This document shows positions 1 to 11,124 of a stretch of DNA of 64,000 nt, in pieces (position 1 is the stretch's first letter; the number at the start of each line of letters is the position of its first letter). The notes under the pieces were generated by a model. The model had not been told where the DNA came from and ran no database searches. It saw only the letters and a list, made by a program, of their open reading frames with translations. Origin of the DNA: Rhea pennata (Eukaryota > Chordata > Aves > Rheiformes > Rheidae); the NCBI RefSeq assembly GCF_028389875.1, contig NC_084670.1, forward strand, positions 37,785,333 through 37,849,332. The letters are read 5' to 3'. Both the position numbers and the translations under genes were made by a program.

Positions 1-500
1 GACTCTGTCTTCTGAAGAAAGACCAGACTACAGGTACGTCACAGAGGAGATCCCCTTTTATTATGGAAATTATATTGTGGAAGCCAGGTATGCTGTGAGG
101 GTCCTCAGGGCCTGCTTCTGTCTGAGCTCACAGAAATGCACACAGAAGCACCATGTTACAAGAGGACTTAGGCCATATACACACATGAGAACGGAGCAGA
201 ACAGTGTGGAAAAGAGGAGAAAAGGCCTAAAAAGAAAAACTCATGCTTCTTTTGGTGGATGTTTCTCCAAGAAAGTTGCAGCCCCCCTGCAAAGATTGCC
301 ATGAGGAAAGGCCTGCTGTGACAGTTTGGAAATGGTGCTGTGCAGCAGAAGGTCTGTTCGCAGAGACTTTGAGCAGACTCTCCTCCCCTTCATTCCTGCT
401 CTGCTTTGAGTGTTGGAGCTCTGTAGAGGGAAGGGATCAGCCCACGGTGACAGCTGGCTGCCAGCCTCACAGGAGAGGGATGTGAGATCACACTCTGACT
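1..500. repeat. Duplicated non-coding block, related to 38,521-39,003
   Basis: This stretch aligns by eye with the start of amplicon copy B: both share a run around the words 'gagatccccttttatta' followed by related sequence to the end of the block. No convincing coding frame is seen; the short frames do not resemble known proteins. Around position 505 the similarity switches to the OR14 block, so this is a junction between two duplicated units. Confidence 0.6.
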
Positions 501-694
501 GTGGCCAGGGGAGCTGAGCTCTCCTAATGGACACAGGACCCATGGTCTCACCTCATCGGTATTTATCTGAGCCTGACTCTGGGCCCCTGAGCTCCCTTGG
601 TGTCACTACCCAAAGAGACACTGCAAAGGGAAACTCCTCTCATTGCACTGGGGGCATCCAAGTGAGCTCAGCCTTGCAGGCTGTGATGTTCCTC

Positions 695-1220
695 TGTTAG
701 AGTTATACTGATAAAACCCTCAAATACTTAACAAGACTCAAGGACAAGGGAGAGAGGCTCTCGTAAAACAGTCTTGCAAAGCGCAACCAGCTCCAGCCGA
801 ATAACCTTGAGAAAACCACAAGATTTTGAAGAATGTGAGGAGTCGACAAGACAAAAGCAGCAGAACAACCCAGAGTAACCTAGAAGTTCATTAAGGCTTA
901 TTAACATACTAAACTACACACCCTTAAATGAATAATGAGACGGAAATGACATGATAATGATGTTACCACCTTCTTCTCTGCTTCTTAAGCTAATGAACAG
1001 GAATGTTAAAGCACAAATGCAGAGTGAATATGTGATGTAATAAAACTGTAACCAATAGAAAAAATATATATAAAGCACTCCCTGAAAAGTGTGTGTAACT
1101 AAAGAAAGAGAAAGGGAGAAGGTGTGCTAGCTTTGTGGATCTATCACCTAGCACCCATCTCTGTGCAGAAATGAAATAAACAAGTATCTCGACCCAGTGT
1201 TGCTTGCACACCGGGTAACA
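695..1220 (+). mobile_element. Probable solo LTR of an endogenous retrovirus, copy 1
   Basis: The segment begins TGTTAG and ends GGTAACA, giving TG...CA termini. Inside, in the expected order on the + strand, are a CCAAT box (1,052), a TATATATAAA box (1,065) and an AATAAA signal (1,175) about 45 bp before the end. The promoter-then-polyadenylation order over about 526 bp is that of a retroviral LTR. No internal region, primer-binding site or clear target-site duplication was found, so this is a solo LTR with uncertain exact ends. The same element sits at 50,524-51,048, so insertion preceded the duplication. Confidence 0.55.
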
Positions 1221-1423
1221 GCACCCAGTTTTGGGACAACACCTCCATCTGTGCCGATGAAGAGAGAAGCCGGGCTTCCTGCTTCAACATAGTCTCTGGG
1301 TCCAATTCAAATGAGAGATTTCTGGGGAGATGGAGTATGAACTGATTTTTTTGTTTGTTTTTAACATGGATGCAAAAGAGACAAGAAAGAAATGCACAAC
1401 ACATAGCCTTGACTCTAGACATC

Positions 1424-2377
1424 CTAGTGAGTGAATGCACGTGGGCCAGTTATTGGTGCTGACCTTGTACCCATTGGATGAGTTTCCTCAATGAGCTCCT
1501 TGTTCCTCATGCTGTAGATGAGGGGGTTCACTGTTGGAGGCACCACCACGTACAGAACAGCCACTACCAGATCCAGAGGTGGGGAGGAGAGGGAAGGCGG
1601 CTTCAGGTAAGCAAAAAATGTTGTGCTGACAAACAGGGAGACCGCAGACAGGTGCGGGAGGCACATGGAAAAGGCTTTGTGCTGGCCCTGCTCAGAGGGC
1701 ATCCTCAGCACAGCAGTGAAGACCTGCATGTAGGACACCATGATGAAAATGAAACACCCTCAGCCTAAACAGGCAGTAATCACAATAAGCCCAACTTCTG
1801 TAAGGTAGGTGTCTGAGCAGGAGAGCCTGAGGATCTGAGGGATCTCACCGAAGAACTGGTCCACTGTGTTGCCTTGGCAGAGAGGTATGGAAAATGTGTT
1901 GGCAGTGTGCAGGAGAGCATTGAGAAAACCACTGGCCCAGGCAGCTGCTGCCATTTTGACACAAGCTCTGCTGCCCATGATTATGTTGTAGTGCAGGGGT
2001 CTGCAGATGCCGATGTAGCAGTCATAGGCCATGACTGTGAGAAGAGAATACTCTGTTGAACATAAGAAAATAAAGAAAAAGACTTGAGCAGCACATCCCA
2101 AGTAGGAAATGTCTCTGGTGTCCCACAGGGAATTGACCATTGATTTGGGGACAGTTACAGAGATGGCACCAATGTCCAGAACAGAGAGACCGAGGAGGAA
2201 GAAGTACATGGGGGTGTGCAGGTGGTGGCTGCAGGTTACTGCTTTGATGATGAGGCCGTTGCTCAGGAGGGCAGCCAGGTAGGTGCTCAGGAAGAACGAG
2301 AAGTGCAAGAGCTGCAGGTCCCGTGTGTCTGGGAATGCCAGGAGGAGGAACTCGTTGAAGGAGCTGCTGTTGGACAT
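1424..2377 (-). pseudogene. Olfactory receptor pseudogene, OR14-like, copy 1
   Basis: This is a seven-transmembrane class II odorant receptor frame of the OR14-like type, read on the minus strand from an ATG at 2,375-2,377. Recognisable landmarks are the N-terminal NSSSFNEF glycosylation region, HLHTPMYFF after TM1, the TM3 motif MAYDCYIGICRP, the EL2 region, KAFSMCLPHL in TM6 and PTVNPLIYSMRN in TM7. An in-frame TGA at 1,760-1,762 cuts the protein after 205 residues; the frame then continues directly to TM5-TM7. An 8-bp deletion near 1,491, relative to the other copy, shifts the C-terminal tail. The DRY arginine is cysteine, and an otherwise conserved EL2 cysteine is glycine (QFFGEIPQ). These lesions indicate a non-functional gene. 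The intact-frame relatives in birds are about 310 residues. Confidence 0.93.
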
Positions 2378-4198
2378 TATTTCCCACTGGCCATGGGGAA
2401 CGATTCAAGGAGGAAAAGATAGGGACAATTTAGGAGAGACTTAAAAAAAAAAAAACAAAACAAATAAAAAGAAATTAATAAAATTTTACATTTCTTATTA
2501 AAAATCTGACATTGCATCTCTTTATTTGTGAGTAGCTCTGACACTCAGTTTCTGTCAAATGAAATCCACTCGTCTTGTGGCAGGGCTTTTCAGCATCTTC
2601 ACATCACTTCTCAAGAATGATGGTTACAGAAATGAGTTTCAGGGATTTGCCCAGCTGGGTATGCCACCTCACTGGTGATGACATTTCAGGGCAGATCTCC
2701 GCCCCTTTGTGGGGCAGCGTGAGATGGGCTCGTGGCAAGAGAGATCCCCTCTCCTCTGCCAGAGGTCTGGCTGCAGAGGAGGGGGCTTATAGCCTGGACC
2801 CCGTGGCTGCCAGGGCAGGGACTCTTCTGAGTGGGAGGGGAGAAACTGGAGGCTTGCTCAGAGGAAGGTGTCTGCATCAGAGGGACTGACCTTCACTTGG
2901 CCAAATCCATCCTCCCATGATGATTCTGTTCGCAGTTCCCTTTCATTCTGCAGCTGTTCCTGCTGCCTGGAGCTTCCTCTGTCCCAACATTTTTTCCCTG
3001 TCAGTGCTCACAGACCCTGTCACACCCTGTGTATGCTCAGTTCTGCCCTACATAAACCTCTCAGGACTGGGCACTGTCCAAGGGCATCTCTGTGCATGCA
3101 GGTCCTAAGGAGTAGGTCACAAAAGCCCTGAGAAGTCCATAAAGATGCTGCTGGTGCTGCTGTAGGGGGAAGTGGAGTTGAAGGGGTTTGCTGATCTTTC
3201 AGAGCTGTTGATCTCTGAGAGTGAAGATTTGTGAATCCTAGTTTCTTGACAAAAGAGGAAACACTTTCCCTTTTTCTTCCTGTCAAAATTAGGAAACTGA
3301 AAGCCCTGGAAGGAAACCTCCTTCCCTTTTTCAGTAGCCTTTTCTTCACCTTCCTCTGCAGTGCAAGGACACTGCTCTGAATCACAGCTCTGGGCACACC
3401 TGGGTGCATATCCCAGCTTCACAGCCCTGCAGCCGTCCTTGGGAGAAAGTAGCAGCATGCCCTACGCTGTGGCAGTGTGGCAGGGGATCGCTACTCTGAA
3501 GACTCTTGCCCTCCTCTACAAAGGAGAGTGATCCTTGAGGGATGTGAAAGGTTTAGGAGACCCTTCCAGGAGCCTCCACAGCATTGCCCTGCACCAGAGA
3601 CTTACCGTTTCAAGGGCTGTGAAGATTTCTCCTACAAGGAGCTCTCCTCTGTCCTCACACTCAACGCAACCGTTCACTTCTCTCTGTCATGTCTCATCTC
3701 ACATCAGCAGCAGGAGGCAGTGCCCGCAGCCCTGCTGCTCTTTGCAGAGGATCTAATGCTGCACAGAGCTGTGCTGCCAGTTTGCCATCAGCCCCCTCTG
3801 TCCCTGAAGCCTGGCTCAGCTCAAGGGCAGGGGCCCAGCTGAAGGCATGACTTCTTCTATCCCTTGGGCTCCCTCCCCCCTGGGAAATGTTCACGGAGAT
3901 AAAGCAAACTAATCACCTTTGGCCCCTCTCTAAACAACACAGAGAGACCAGTTACAGCTTTGTCAGTTGTTTCATCAGAGGATGGTTATCTACAAGAGGT
4001 GGAAAAATCCCACCCCTGGATATCTATATTCCCATGTCTTAAATAGGTAGGACACCTAGATGGGGACAAGAAGGGAGCTCATTACCCTTGGTTCAGGTTT
4101 TCATTCAGATGACACAATCTGGGCATTGCATGCCCGTTTAGAAGGCCCTGGGCTGGAGTAGAAGTGGGGCATAGCCCGGATGGGCAAGGGAGCATCAA
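2378..4198. other. Non-coding flank of the OR14 copy 1
   Basis: No gene was recognised. The first hundred bases upstream of the OR start contain A-rich and T-poor low-complexity sequence. The remainder parallels the flank of the second OR14 copy up to about 4,150, including the shared phrase around 'gaaggccctgggctg', after which the two copies diverge. Confidence 0.6.
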
Positions 4199-4735
4199 CG
4201 GGAGCTCTTTCTGGTGCCACGGCAGAACTCTCATTTCCCTAAAAGACCTGGGCACTGCTGGGCACTTCTCATGCACTTCCCACCATTGCCCTTAGGAGCT
4301 GCTCCACAGCGAGGAGTGGGGATGGGAGATATTGGGGCCACGCTGGGGCTGTTCCCTCACAGACAGAGGCACAGGGACCTCTTGAAGACAAGTTTTGGGT
4401 GATGAGGCGGGAAGAGCGTACTATTTCCCTGGATGAAAAGGTGAGCTGAGAGCAAGGGAGTAAGCAAGATAGAAGGCTGCTGGACCAAGACCATTAGCCT
4501 GGACTGCTGTTCCTTGTTCCCAATGGTCCTGAGGCTATTCACCAAGCATAAGAGCTTTGAGAGCTCCTTCCCAAGGTGTCACACAAAGACACAAGAGCCC
4601 TACCTGAGGGTCCTATCTGGCTCCAGGGACAATGTGGCAGGCAGAACTCCTGGGTCCTGTGGCTGAGGCTGCCCTGAGCCCCAGCTCTATCCACTAATGT
4701 CAGGGAGCAATGCTGGTTCAGGTTTTCCTGGGCAT
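4199..4735. repeat. Left arm of a nearly identical inverted repeat (right arm 9,066-9,606)
   Basis: Read in reverse complement this arm matches 9,066-9,606 almost base for base. By eye I count about three single-base differences in roughly 535 bp, and a 62-codon open frame within it is identical on opposite strands of the two arms. The arms enclose about 4.3 kb. The direct duplicates in this window differ much more from each other, so the arms look younger or have been homogenised. Confidence 0.9.
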
Positions 4736-7700
4736 AGCCACCTCCTGCTAGTGTATGAAGTACTCAGGGAAGTCAGACACGCTGGAATAGCCAAATGTGA
4801 CTGCATGTCTTAAACTCTTTATTTGTACTTCAGAAATAACAGTGGGACATCTGTGCTCCTAGCTCTCTTGGGAACCGACTGCTTACAGCTGTGTGTCTTG
4901 GGTGGCATGTCTCTCACCACTTCTCCCCAGTGCGGAAGGTGAGCAGCCCACTGGTTGCTCCCATGGGAGACAGGTGAAGCTTTCCCCCACCTGCAACCAT
5001 ATGGCTGTTGCTTCCTCTCCCTCTCTTCAGAGAGAGCAAGAGAGGGGGGACAGAGCAGCTTCCATAAAATGCTAGCAACAAACTCTCTCCAGGCACAAGA
5101 GCCATTGGGACAGGTCTATGCAGCAGCAGGGGACTAGCAGTTTCCCAGGGTGTGTCCTCAAGGCAGGAAAAATCAACAGGAACTTAGAGACAACTGGTCA
5201 TCCGTTAGAAACAGCCATGAGTCTGCCTGTCTGCACAGCTCTTTGGATCACCACACCAAAGCCACAGGCAGGACAAATCCCCAGAGCCATTCCCTTCAGG
5301 ATGCAGGACACTCGCCACTTGCACACTCCCCAGGCACTGCTCTGCTCACTGCCTTCCCTTGGCTCCTCAGCCCAGACACACACGAAAGCTCTTGTGGTGA
5401 CACCAGAAGGTGGCCAAGGCACTCTGGGCTCACAAGGCATGTGGAAAAACCTGAGCACAAGACCGGGGCCACAGCTGGCTCCTTGGGCAATGCTGCTGCT
5501 TTCAGAGGGAAGGATGCTGCTCCCTGTGGGCACAGCAGACTGCTGCCTCGTCCCTGGACCCCACCATGCCATGAACCTCCACCTGGGGACAATGGTTAGG
5601 GGATTTGTTTTGTAATGCTGAAGTTACAGACACAATTCAGAAACGCTTGGAGGTCCTGCAGGTCTCCTGAGCACAAAGCAACCTCTGTCCCTTTCCTTTC
5701 ATCAGTTGGGCAGGGAGGCTCTGTGAAGGGAGAGAGGGTGCAGAGGCTTTGAAACGAAGCCCCAGCAAGGAGACCACCCCAGACTGGAGGTCTGCTGAAA
5801 TGCCAGCTGCCCTGGGGGCACAGCCTCTGGAGCAGGAGACCTGGCTCTGTACCTGTACTCGTACTCGTGGGGCACTGGCTGATGTCTTAGTGCCACCTGC
5901 TGCCTGGCACTGGGCACATCTTCATCCCTTGCAGGGTGAGAAGCCCAAGCACTGCGAGATTTCCTCAGCCCACACACAGGAGGCTTTCAGGCACTTAGAC
6001 ATAGGCCTTCAAGACATGCTGCACTTTAAGAAGAGAGTCTTTAATTCATCTTACTGGCCATTTTATAGGCCCCATAGGAAAGGAGGGGCACAATAGCATT
6101 TGCTGAGCAGGCCAGTAGTAATAGCATTTGTGACGTGAGGAAGCAGAAGGAGAGCAGAGGTACCAGGAGGTGAACTCACACCCTGTCACCCATGGCAGCC
6201 AGGTGCATTGAGGGGAGCCTTCACATCCATATGTAGCCTCACCTCACTCACTTGCAGCTGCTTTCAGAGGGTCATGATCTTGGCAAAGATGTTGACAGCT
6301 ACAGCGATGCACCCTGGCATCCTCCCACCAGCCATGTGGGCACTAGAACTGCACTGGGAGCCTACATGAGTGGAGGAACCTAGAAAGAAAGAATTGGAGG
6401 GTTATTATCAGTTCTGCTGGCCTTACATAGTCACAGCAGCCCGGGGCAAATGTCTCCCCTCTGTATTGAACCAAACAATCATCAGAGCACAGACAGCCAG
6501 GCCATGGAGACACTGGACTCCTGGTTTGGGCAAAACTAAGACCCTTTTTTTGGATGCTTGGTCTTGTCTGAGCTTCCCAGTTCCAGAAAGGCACTGACAC
6601 ACAGGTGGAAGTCCAGCACAAGGACACTAAAACAGTCAGGGGCTGAAGTATGGGGCAGATGAGGAGAGGCTGGAAGAGCTGGGTATACTCTAAACTGGCA
6701 TGAGGGGGCAGGCTGGAGGAAGGACCATTTCTCTTTCCTCTCTTACAAAGTATTTGACCCTCAGGGCTCCCCTCATGGGCACCCTGACTTCTCAGCACTG
6801 CAGGGAGACTATCCCCTCAGGCCTCAGCAGGGACGAGATCGAAAACAAGAGTGGTTACACTGCAAAAGCTCTGGGACTCTCCCCTCAGAAAAGGAGGGGC
6901 AACTCTAAAAGTACTCAGGCAGAAAACACCAAGGGTCAAGGGCTTCAAGCACACAAGGTCCTCAGTGACTGCCCAAAAGATGGCAACTTCCTTGGACGAC
7001 GGCTGTGCTCACCACCACTCCCTTGGCTCCAGCTACTTGCAGCAATGCATCTAGAGCTAAGTGGGGCTCCTCACATCCATCCAAGGCTCCGGAGAAAAAA
7101 CAGTACCTTGCCCATGTCAGCAGTGTCAGCACCTAACGACACCACACCTAGCACACTCCTGCCTGCATGTGGGCTGCTCTCTTGTGTCCCTTCTGCAGCA
7201 CAGACAGCAGGATGATGGGAGAATTCAGAGACTGCAGCTGGGAGGAGGAGAGGTGCAGCCCTCGCAGGGCACTCTTGCTTGGCTTGCCTACTCAAAGGGA
7301 CTCCTTGTCTAGGGAGATCTGGCACCGCAAGGGAGCAGCACCTTCCAATTCATCTCCTAGGAACATACTTAACCGTATATAAAGACCACCTCTCCACAAA
7401 GCTTTCACTCCTCCAAGGAGCTTCCAGTACACTAACGCCCAGCCAGCAATGAGAAATGCTCACACTCCCCTATCCCTCAGCAAACACTGCTGCAAGGGAA
7501 AGCTCTCGTGAAGAAAAGCAAGCGAGCAGAAAGGGAAAAAGCAGCCTTGGTTCACACCTCAGAGTAAGCAGAAACACTCCCTGCCCTCTAGGCAGCATCC
7601 CGCCTGCACATCCTGGCAAGAGCTGAGGAAACACAAGGCCTGAACCTCATCACACACAAGGCAGCAGGCTCCCAGCATCTCTGGCTCACACCACCTGGGC

Positions 7701-8099
7701 AGTCTGGGCCCTGCAAGCCAAGTTAGCTCTTCACCTCAAAGTATTCATTTTCTCTGCAGCTTGGCAGCACTGCCCACACACAGCACTGCTCTTTCCAGGC
7801 ACCTCCTTCTGTGGTGAGCACCAGGACACTTGGGTATCATCTGTCCCCACCACAAGGTACCCCACCACTCTGACACACCACATGCCCGCTCTTCACCTCA
7901 CAGAGGGTTGACAGATAACATGCAACTGTACATCAGGGACACAGGGCATACGACCAGCCATGGCTGCAGCTAGGGGACCCTCAGGACACATCAACCCTCA
8001 GAGATATCCTCCAGATCTTGGAGAAAATTCTCAGCAGCCCCCTGGTGTTTTGATGGGGCAGAGTTTTCTGCAGCACACAGACACTGCTTGTCCACCAGC

Positions 8100-8480
8100 A
8101 CCTCCCCTCCCCTCCCCTACTCCCGTGGGACAGCGCCATCTTGTGGGCAGCAGTGCAGGGCGTGGCAGGACCTCAGGGCAGCCCAGCACCGGGTGCCCAG
8201 GCAGTGCAGGGCCCTGGGGCCCAGCTGCTGCCCCGCAGGGCTGGGCTCTGCCGCAGGGGCCCCAAGGGCTCCACACTTCCCTGCGCCCTGGGGCCATGCG
8301 GGTGCGGGGGGCAGCCCAGGGGCCTGTGCTGGTGCCAGCCCTGGTGCCGGCGATGGGGCCCTGGGCATGGCTGGGGCGCTGGAGCCCATGGGCAGCGTGC
8401 TGCTGCCCCCAGAGCAGGGCAGTGCTGTGTCCTCTCACCCTTTTTCACCCTTCCCCCTCCCCACAGCAGCCCTTGGGCTC
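8100..8480 (+). promoter_or_regulatory. GC-rich segment with YY1-like motif, truncated promoter copy
   Basis: The motif AGCGCCATCTTG at 8,132-8,143 is the reverse complement of a YY1 site and is followed by a strongly GC-rich stretch, as in copy B. The CCAAT and GC boxes that precede it in copy B are missing because of a deletion ending just upstream. Several CpG positions of copy B read TG or CA here. It is therefore best regarded as a decayed promoter relic. Confidence 0.4.
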
Positions 8481-9065
8481 AGCAGCCCTCATGCTGCACG
8501 TGGCAGGGCTCGGCCGCATCCAGACAGGGGCTGCTCTTTGTGGGCCTGGGCTGCACCCTGTTGCATCGCTCCAAAGGGCTGAGGAGTCCCAGGGGCACAG
8601 GGCAGCCAGGGTAGAGCAGCTCAGCGCTTGTTGGATGTGGGCAGCAGAGGTGTGTGCCTCTCAGGGAGCTGGGGGAGATGGCCCTGCTGCACTCACCCCC
8701 AGCACTGCCCATCACAGCTCAGAGAAAAATGGTTGGTGTCAGCAGAGACTTGCAGGACAAACAGGCTGTCTTTTGGGTGCAGAGGTTTGTCCCCCTTCTG
8801 CAGGAGGGCGGGGGCTGTGGCCATCTGAGAGCAACATCTCTGAGCCCAAAACATGCTCTGCCAGGTTGGAAGCAGAAGAGGATCCAGGAAGAAGGAGCAG
8901 AGGTTCTTCTAAATCAGTAGAACTCCTGGATTTATTACAAGGCGAAGGATCCATTTCCTATATGAGCATTTCCAGCAGGCTCTTAAGAGCCCCATGGGAG
9001 TTGCAGGACACACCAGCCTCCAAGACAGAGGCTGCATTTCCTGCCAGAGTCAGATCCCAAAGGGA

Positions 9066-9606
9066 GACCTATGCCTGGGAAAACCTGAACCAGCATTGCT
9101 CCCTGACATTAGTGGATAGAGCTGGGGCTCAGGGCAGCCTCAGCCACAGGACCCAGGAGTTCTGCCTGCCACATTGTCCCTGGAGCCAGATAGGACCCTC
9201 AGGTAGGGCTCTTGTGTTTTTGTGTGACACCTTGGGAAGGAGCTCTCAAAGCTCTTATGCTTGGTGAATAGCCTCAGGACCATTGGGAACAAGGAACAGC
9301 AGTCCAGGCTAATGGTCTTGGTCCAGCAGCCTTCTATCTTGCTTACTCCCTTGCTCTCAGCTCACCTTTTCATCCAGGGAAATAGTACGCTCTTCCCGCC
9401 TCATCACCCAAAACTTGTCTTCAAGAGGTCCCTGTGCCTCTGTCTGTGAGGGAACAGCCCCAGCGTGGCCCCAATATCTCCCATCCCCACTCCTCACTGT
9501 GGAGCAGCTCCTAAGGGCAATGGTGGGAAGTGCATGAGAAGTGCCCAGCAGTGCCCAGGTCTTTTAGGGAAATGAGAGTTCTGCCGTGGCACCAGGAAGA
9601 GCTCCC
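9066..9606. repeat. Right arm of the nearly identical inverted repeat
   Basis: This is the partner of 4,199-4,735 in opposite orientation. It also lies in its expected collinear place within the amplicon (compare 43,718-44,270 in copy B), so this arm is probably the original and the left arm an inverted extra copy. Confidence 0.9.
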
Positions 9607-10719
9607 TGTGATGCAGCACATCCTATTGTGACCTCAGCTCATGTCTTCTGGGAGCTCAGTAGGTCACCACCATGGAGATGGTATAGCCAGGGCAAGAGCA
9701 GAGATCCTTCCACTCACACCCTGGAAAGCAGTCACCTCCCCTCATCCCAGTTATTTTCCAAAACTTGCTGATAAATCCTTTAAGACAGTGAAAAAAATGT
9801 GAAATATTTCAAATGAGGCATTGAAGAGGTCAGTCTGCACCCCCTGCACCGACAGGTCTCTGCACTGGGCAGAGCTGTGTGGGTAACTGCAGTATGGGGG
9901 ATGGATTGGGGGTTGGGATTTTTCAAAGACATGATCAATGTGAAATGAAACAGCACAGAGCCTGGCCATGGGCTGAGATGCTTTCAGGAGCCTCAAAACT
10001 GATAGCTGCTGTGGACCACCCTTTTTGTAGAAGAAGGATGTAGGACAGCATGGGACAGAAGGCAGCCTTCCTCCTTGAGGCACCAAAGTAGGTTCTTAGT
10101 TTTTTTAAAGTCCTCAGCAAGGTTTCTTGGTCTACAGTGCTTAAGATAGAGATGATATGCCCCAAAAGAGCAACCTTTAAGACACATCATCTAGAGGGCT
10201 TTATCTGGGACCTTGGTCTTTGCCAGTCTCCAAAGCCCTGGGAGAGTCCAAGTGGCAAATCTGGATAATTTTTCCCTTTCCCATTAATTTTGCCCAGCAT
10301 TCTTTTTGGCTGAATTCAGGGCTCAGCTGATCCTTGGACTCAGCATGGCCTGAAGGCAGTGCTTCTCCTCTGAGTATAGTCCTTGGCACCCTGTACCAAC
10401 CTTGGAACTGTAGCTCTCTTGGGGGCTGTACAGTTCTGGCACCCTGCATCCCACCATAGACACCCAGGCCCTCCCAAGGGGGCTGTACAACCCTGACTCC
10501 CTGGATCTCCCACAGTTTTGATGCTGGGCTTCTCAGGACATGCCCACACACTGCAGTACTGCTGTCCTGGCTCTGCTGCAGAGCCTGTAAGGCAGTGCTG
10601 TGCCCCAGGACCTGCATTTTGGCTCACTCTGGAATTTGTGAGGGGAGCAGCTCCCAGGTCTGCAGCTGCTGGACACTGAGGATGTCTCCAGGAGCATGAC
10701 TTCAAATGAGAGAAGTGCT

Positions 10720-10990
10720 CTGTGGGTGGAAAAGAGAGGGGAGAAGTTGAACAAAGAGTGGTTCAGACTGCACAGAAGGAGAATACTTTTCACCATCAGG
10801 ATGGTCAAGCATTAGAACAGGTTGTCTGAATGTGCACGATGCGCAATCTCCATTCTTGGAGGTTTTCGAGACCTGATGGATAAACCTCTGAGCAATGTGG
10901 ACTGATGTCAACAGGTCCCTGCCTTGGTAAGGAGGTGGAAGTAGAAATTTCCAGATGTTCTTTCCAACATGAATTACCCTTTTGATCTTA
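10720..10990 (+). mobile_element. CR1 LINE 3' fragment, old
   Basis: The sequence follows the usual CR1 3' untranslated order on the plus strand: 'ggatggtcaagcattagaac', then a phrase on the first-line length of dressing text 'ctccattcttggaggttttc', 'gacctgatggataaa', and ending near 'ttccaacatgaatta'. It is diverged and has no open frame. Confidence 0.7.
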
Positions 10991-11124
10991 TAATATTTGT
11001 GTCTGTTTGCCCTTTCTGATGATCCTGGACATTGGAGAAAGACTGAGCAAGTGTGGAAATGTGACATGGAATTTCGAGGTGACTTTCAGCCTTTCCAAAA
11101 GGCATTGTAGGAGGCTGGAGGGAC

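Larger units (their letters stand above)
505..4150. repeat. OR14 segmental duplication, copy 1 (partner 50,340-54,850)
   Basis: The block aligns collinearly with 50,340-54,850 through the solo LTR, the OR14 pseudogene and about 1.7 kb of flanking DNA. The main structural difference is near 2,647, where about 810 bp present in the partner (52,481-53,293) are absent here. Outside the LTR and pseudogene I see no gene; short open frames are not conserved in kind between the two copies. Confidence 0.85.
4736..10690. repeat. Non-coding amplicon, copy A (partners B 38,404-45,420 and C 59,525-64,000)
   Basis: This long block is collinear with copy C from its first bases (a run around 'cacctcctgct' and 'gtgtatgaagta') to about 8,085, and with copy B to about 10,670. 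It lacks about 800 bp present in C (61,472-62,272), at position 6,686, and about 500 bp present in B (from 42,665 to about 43,185), at position 8,086. The second loss removes the CCAAT and GC-box part of the promoter-like sequence seen in B. Long open frames here, up to 435 codons, are in GC-rich DNA, overlap on several frames and resemble no protein I know, so I do not call them genes. Confidence 0.85.

Noticed and set aside
7960-9267. 435-codon open frame on the plus strand in amplicon A
   Set aside because: The DNA is GC-rich, overlapping frames on both strands are equally long, no domain is recognisable, and copy B does not keep the same frame.
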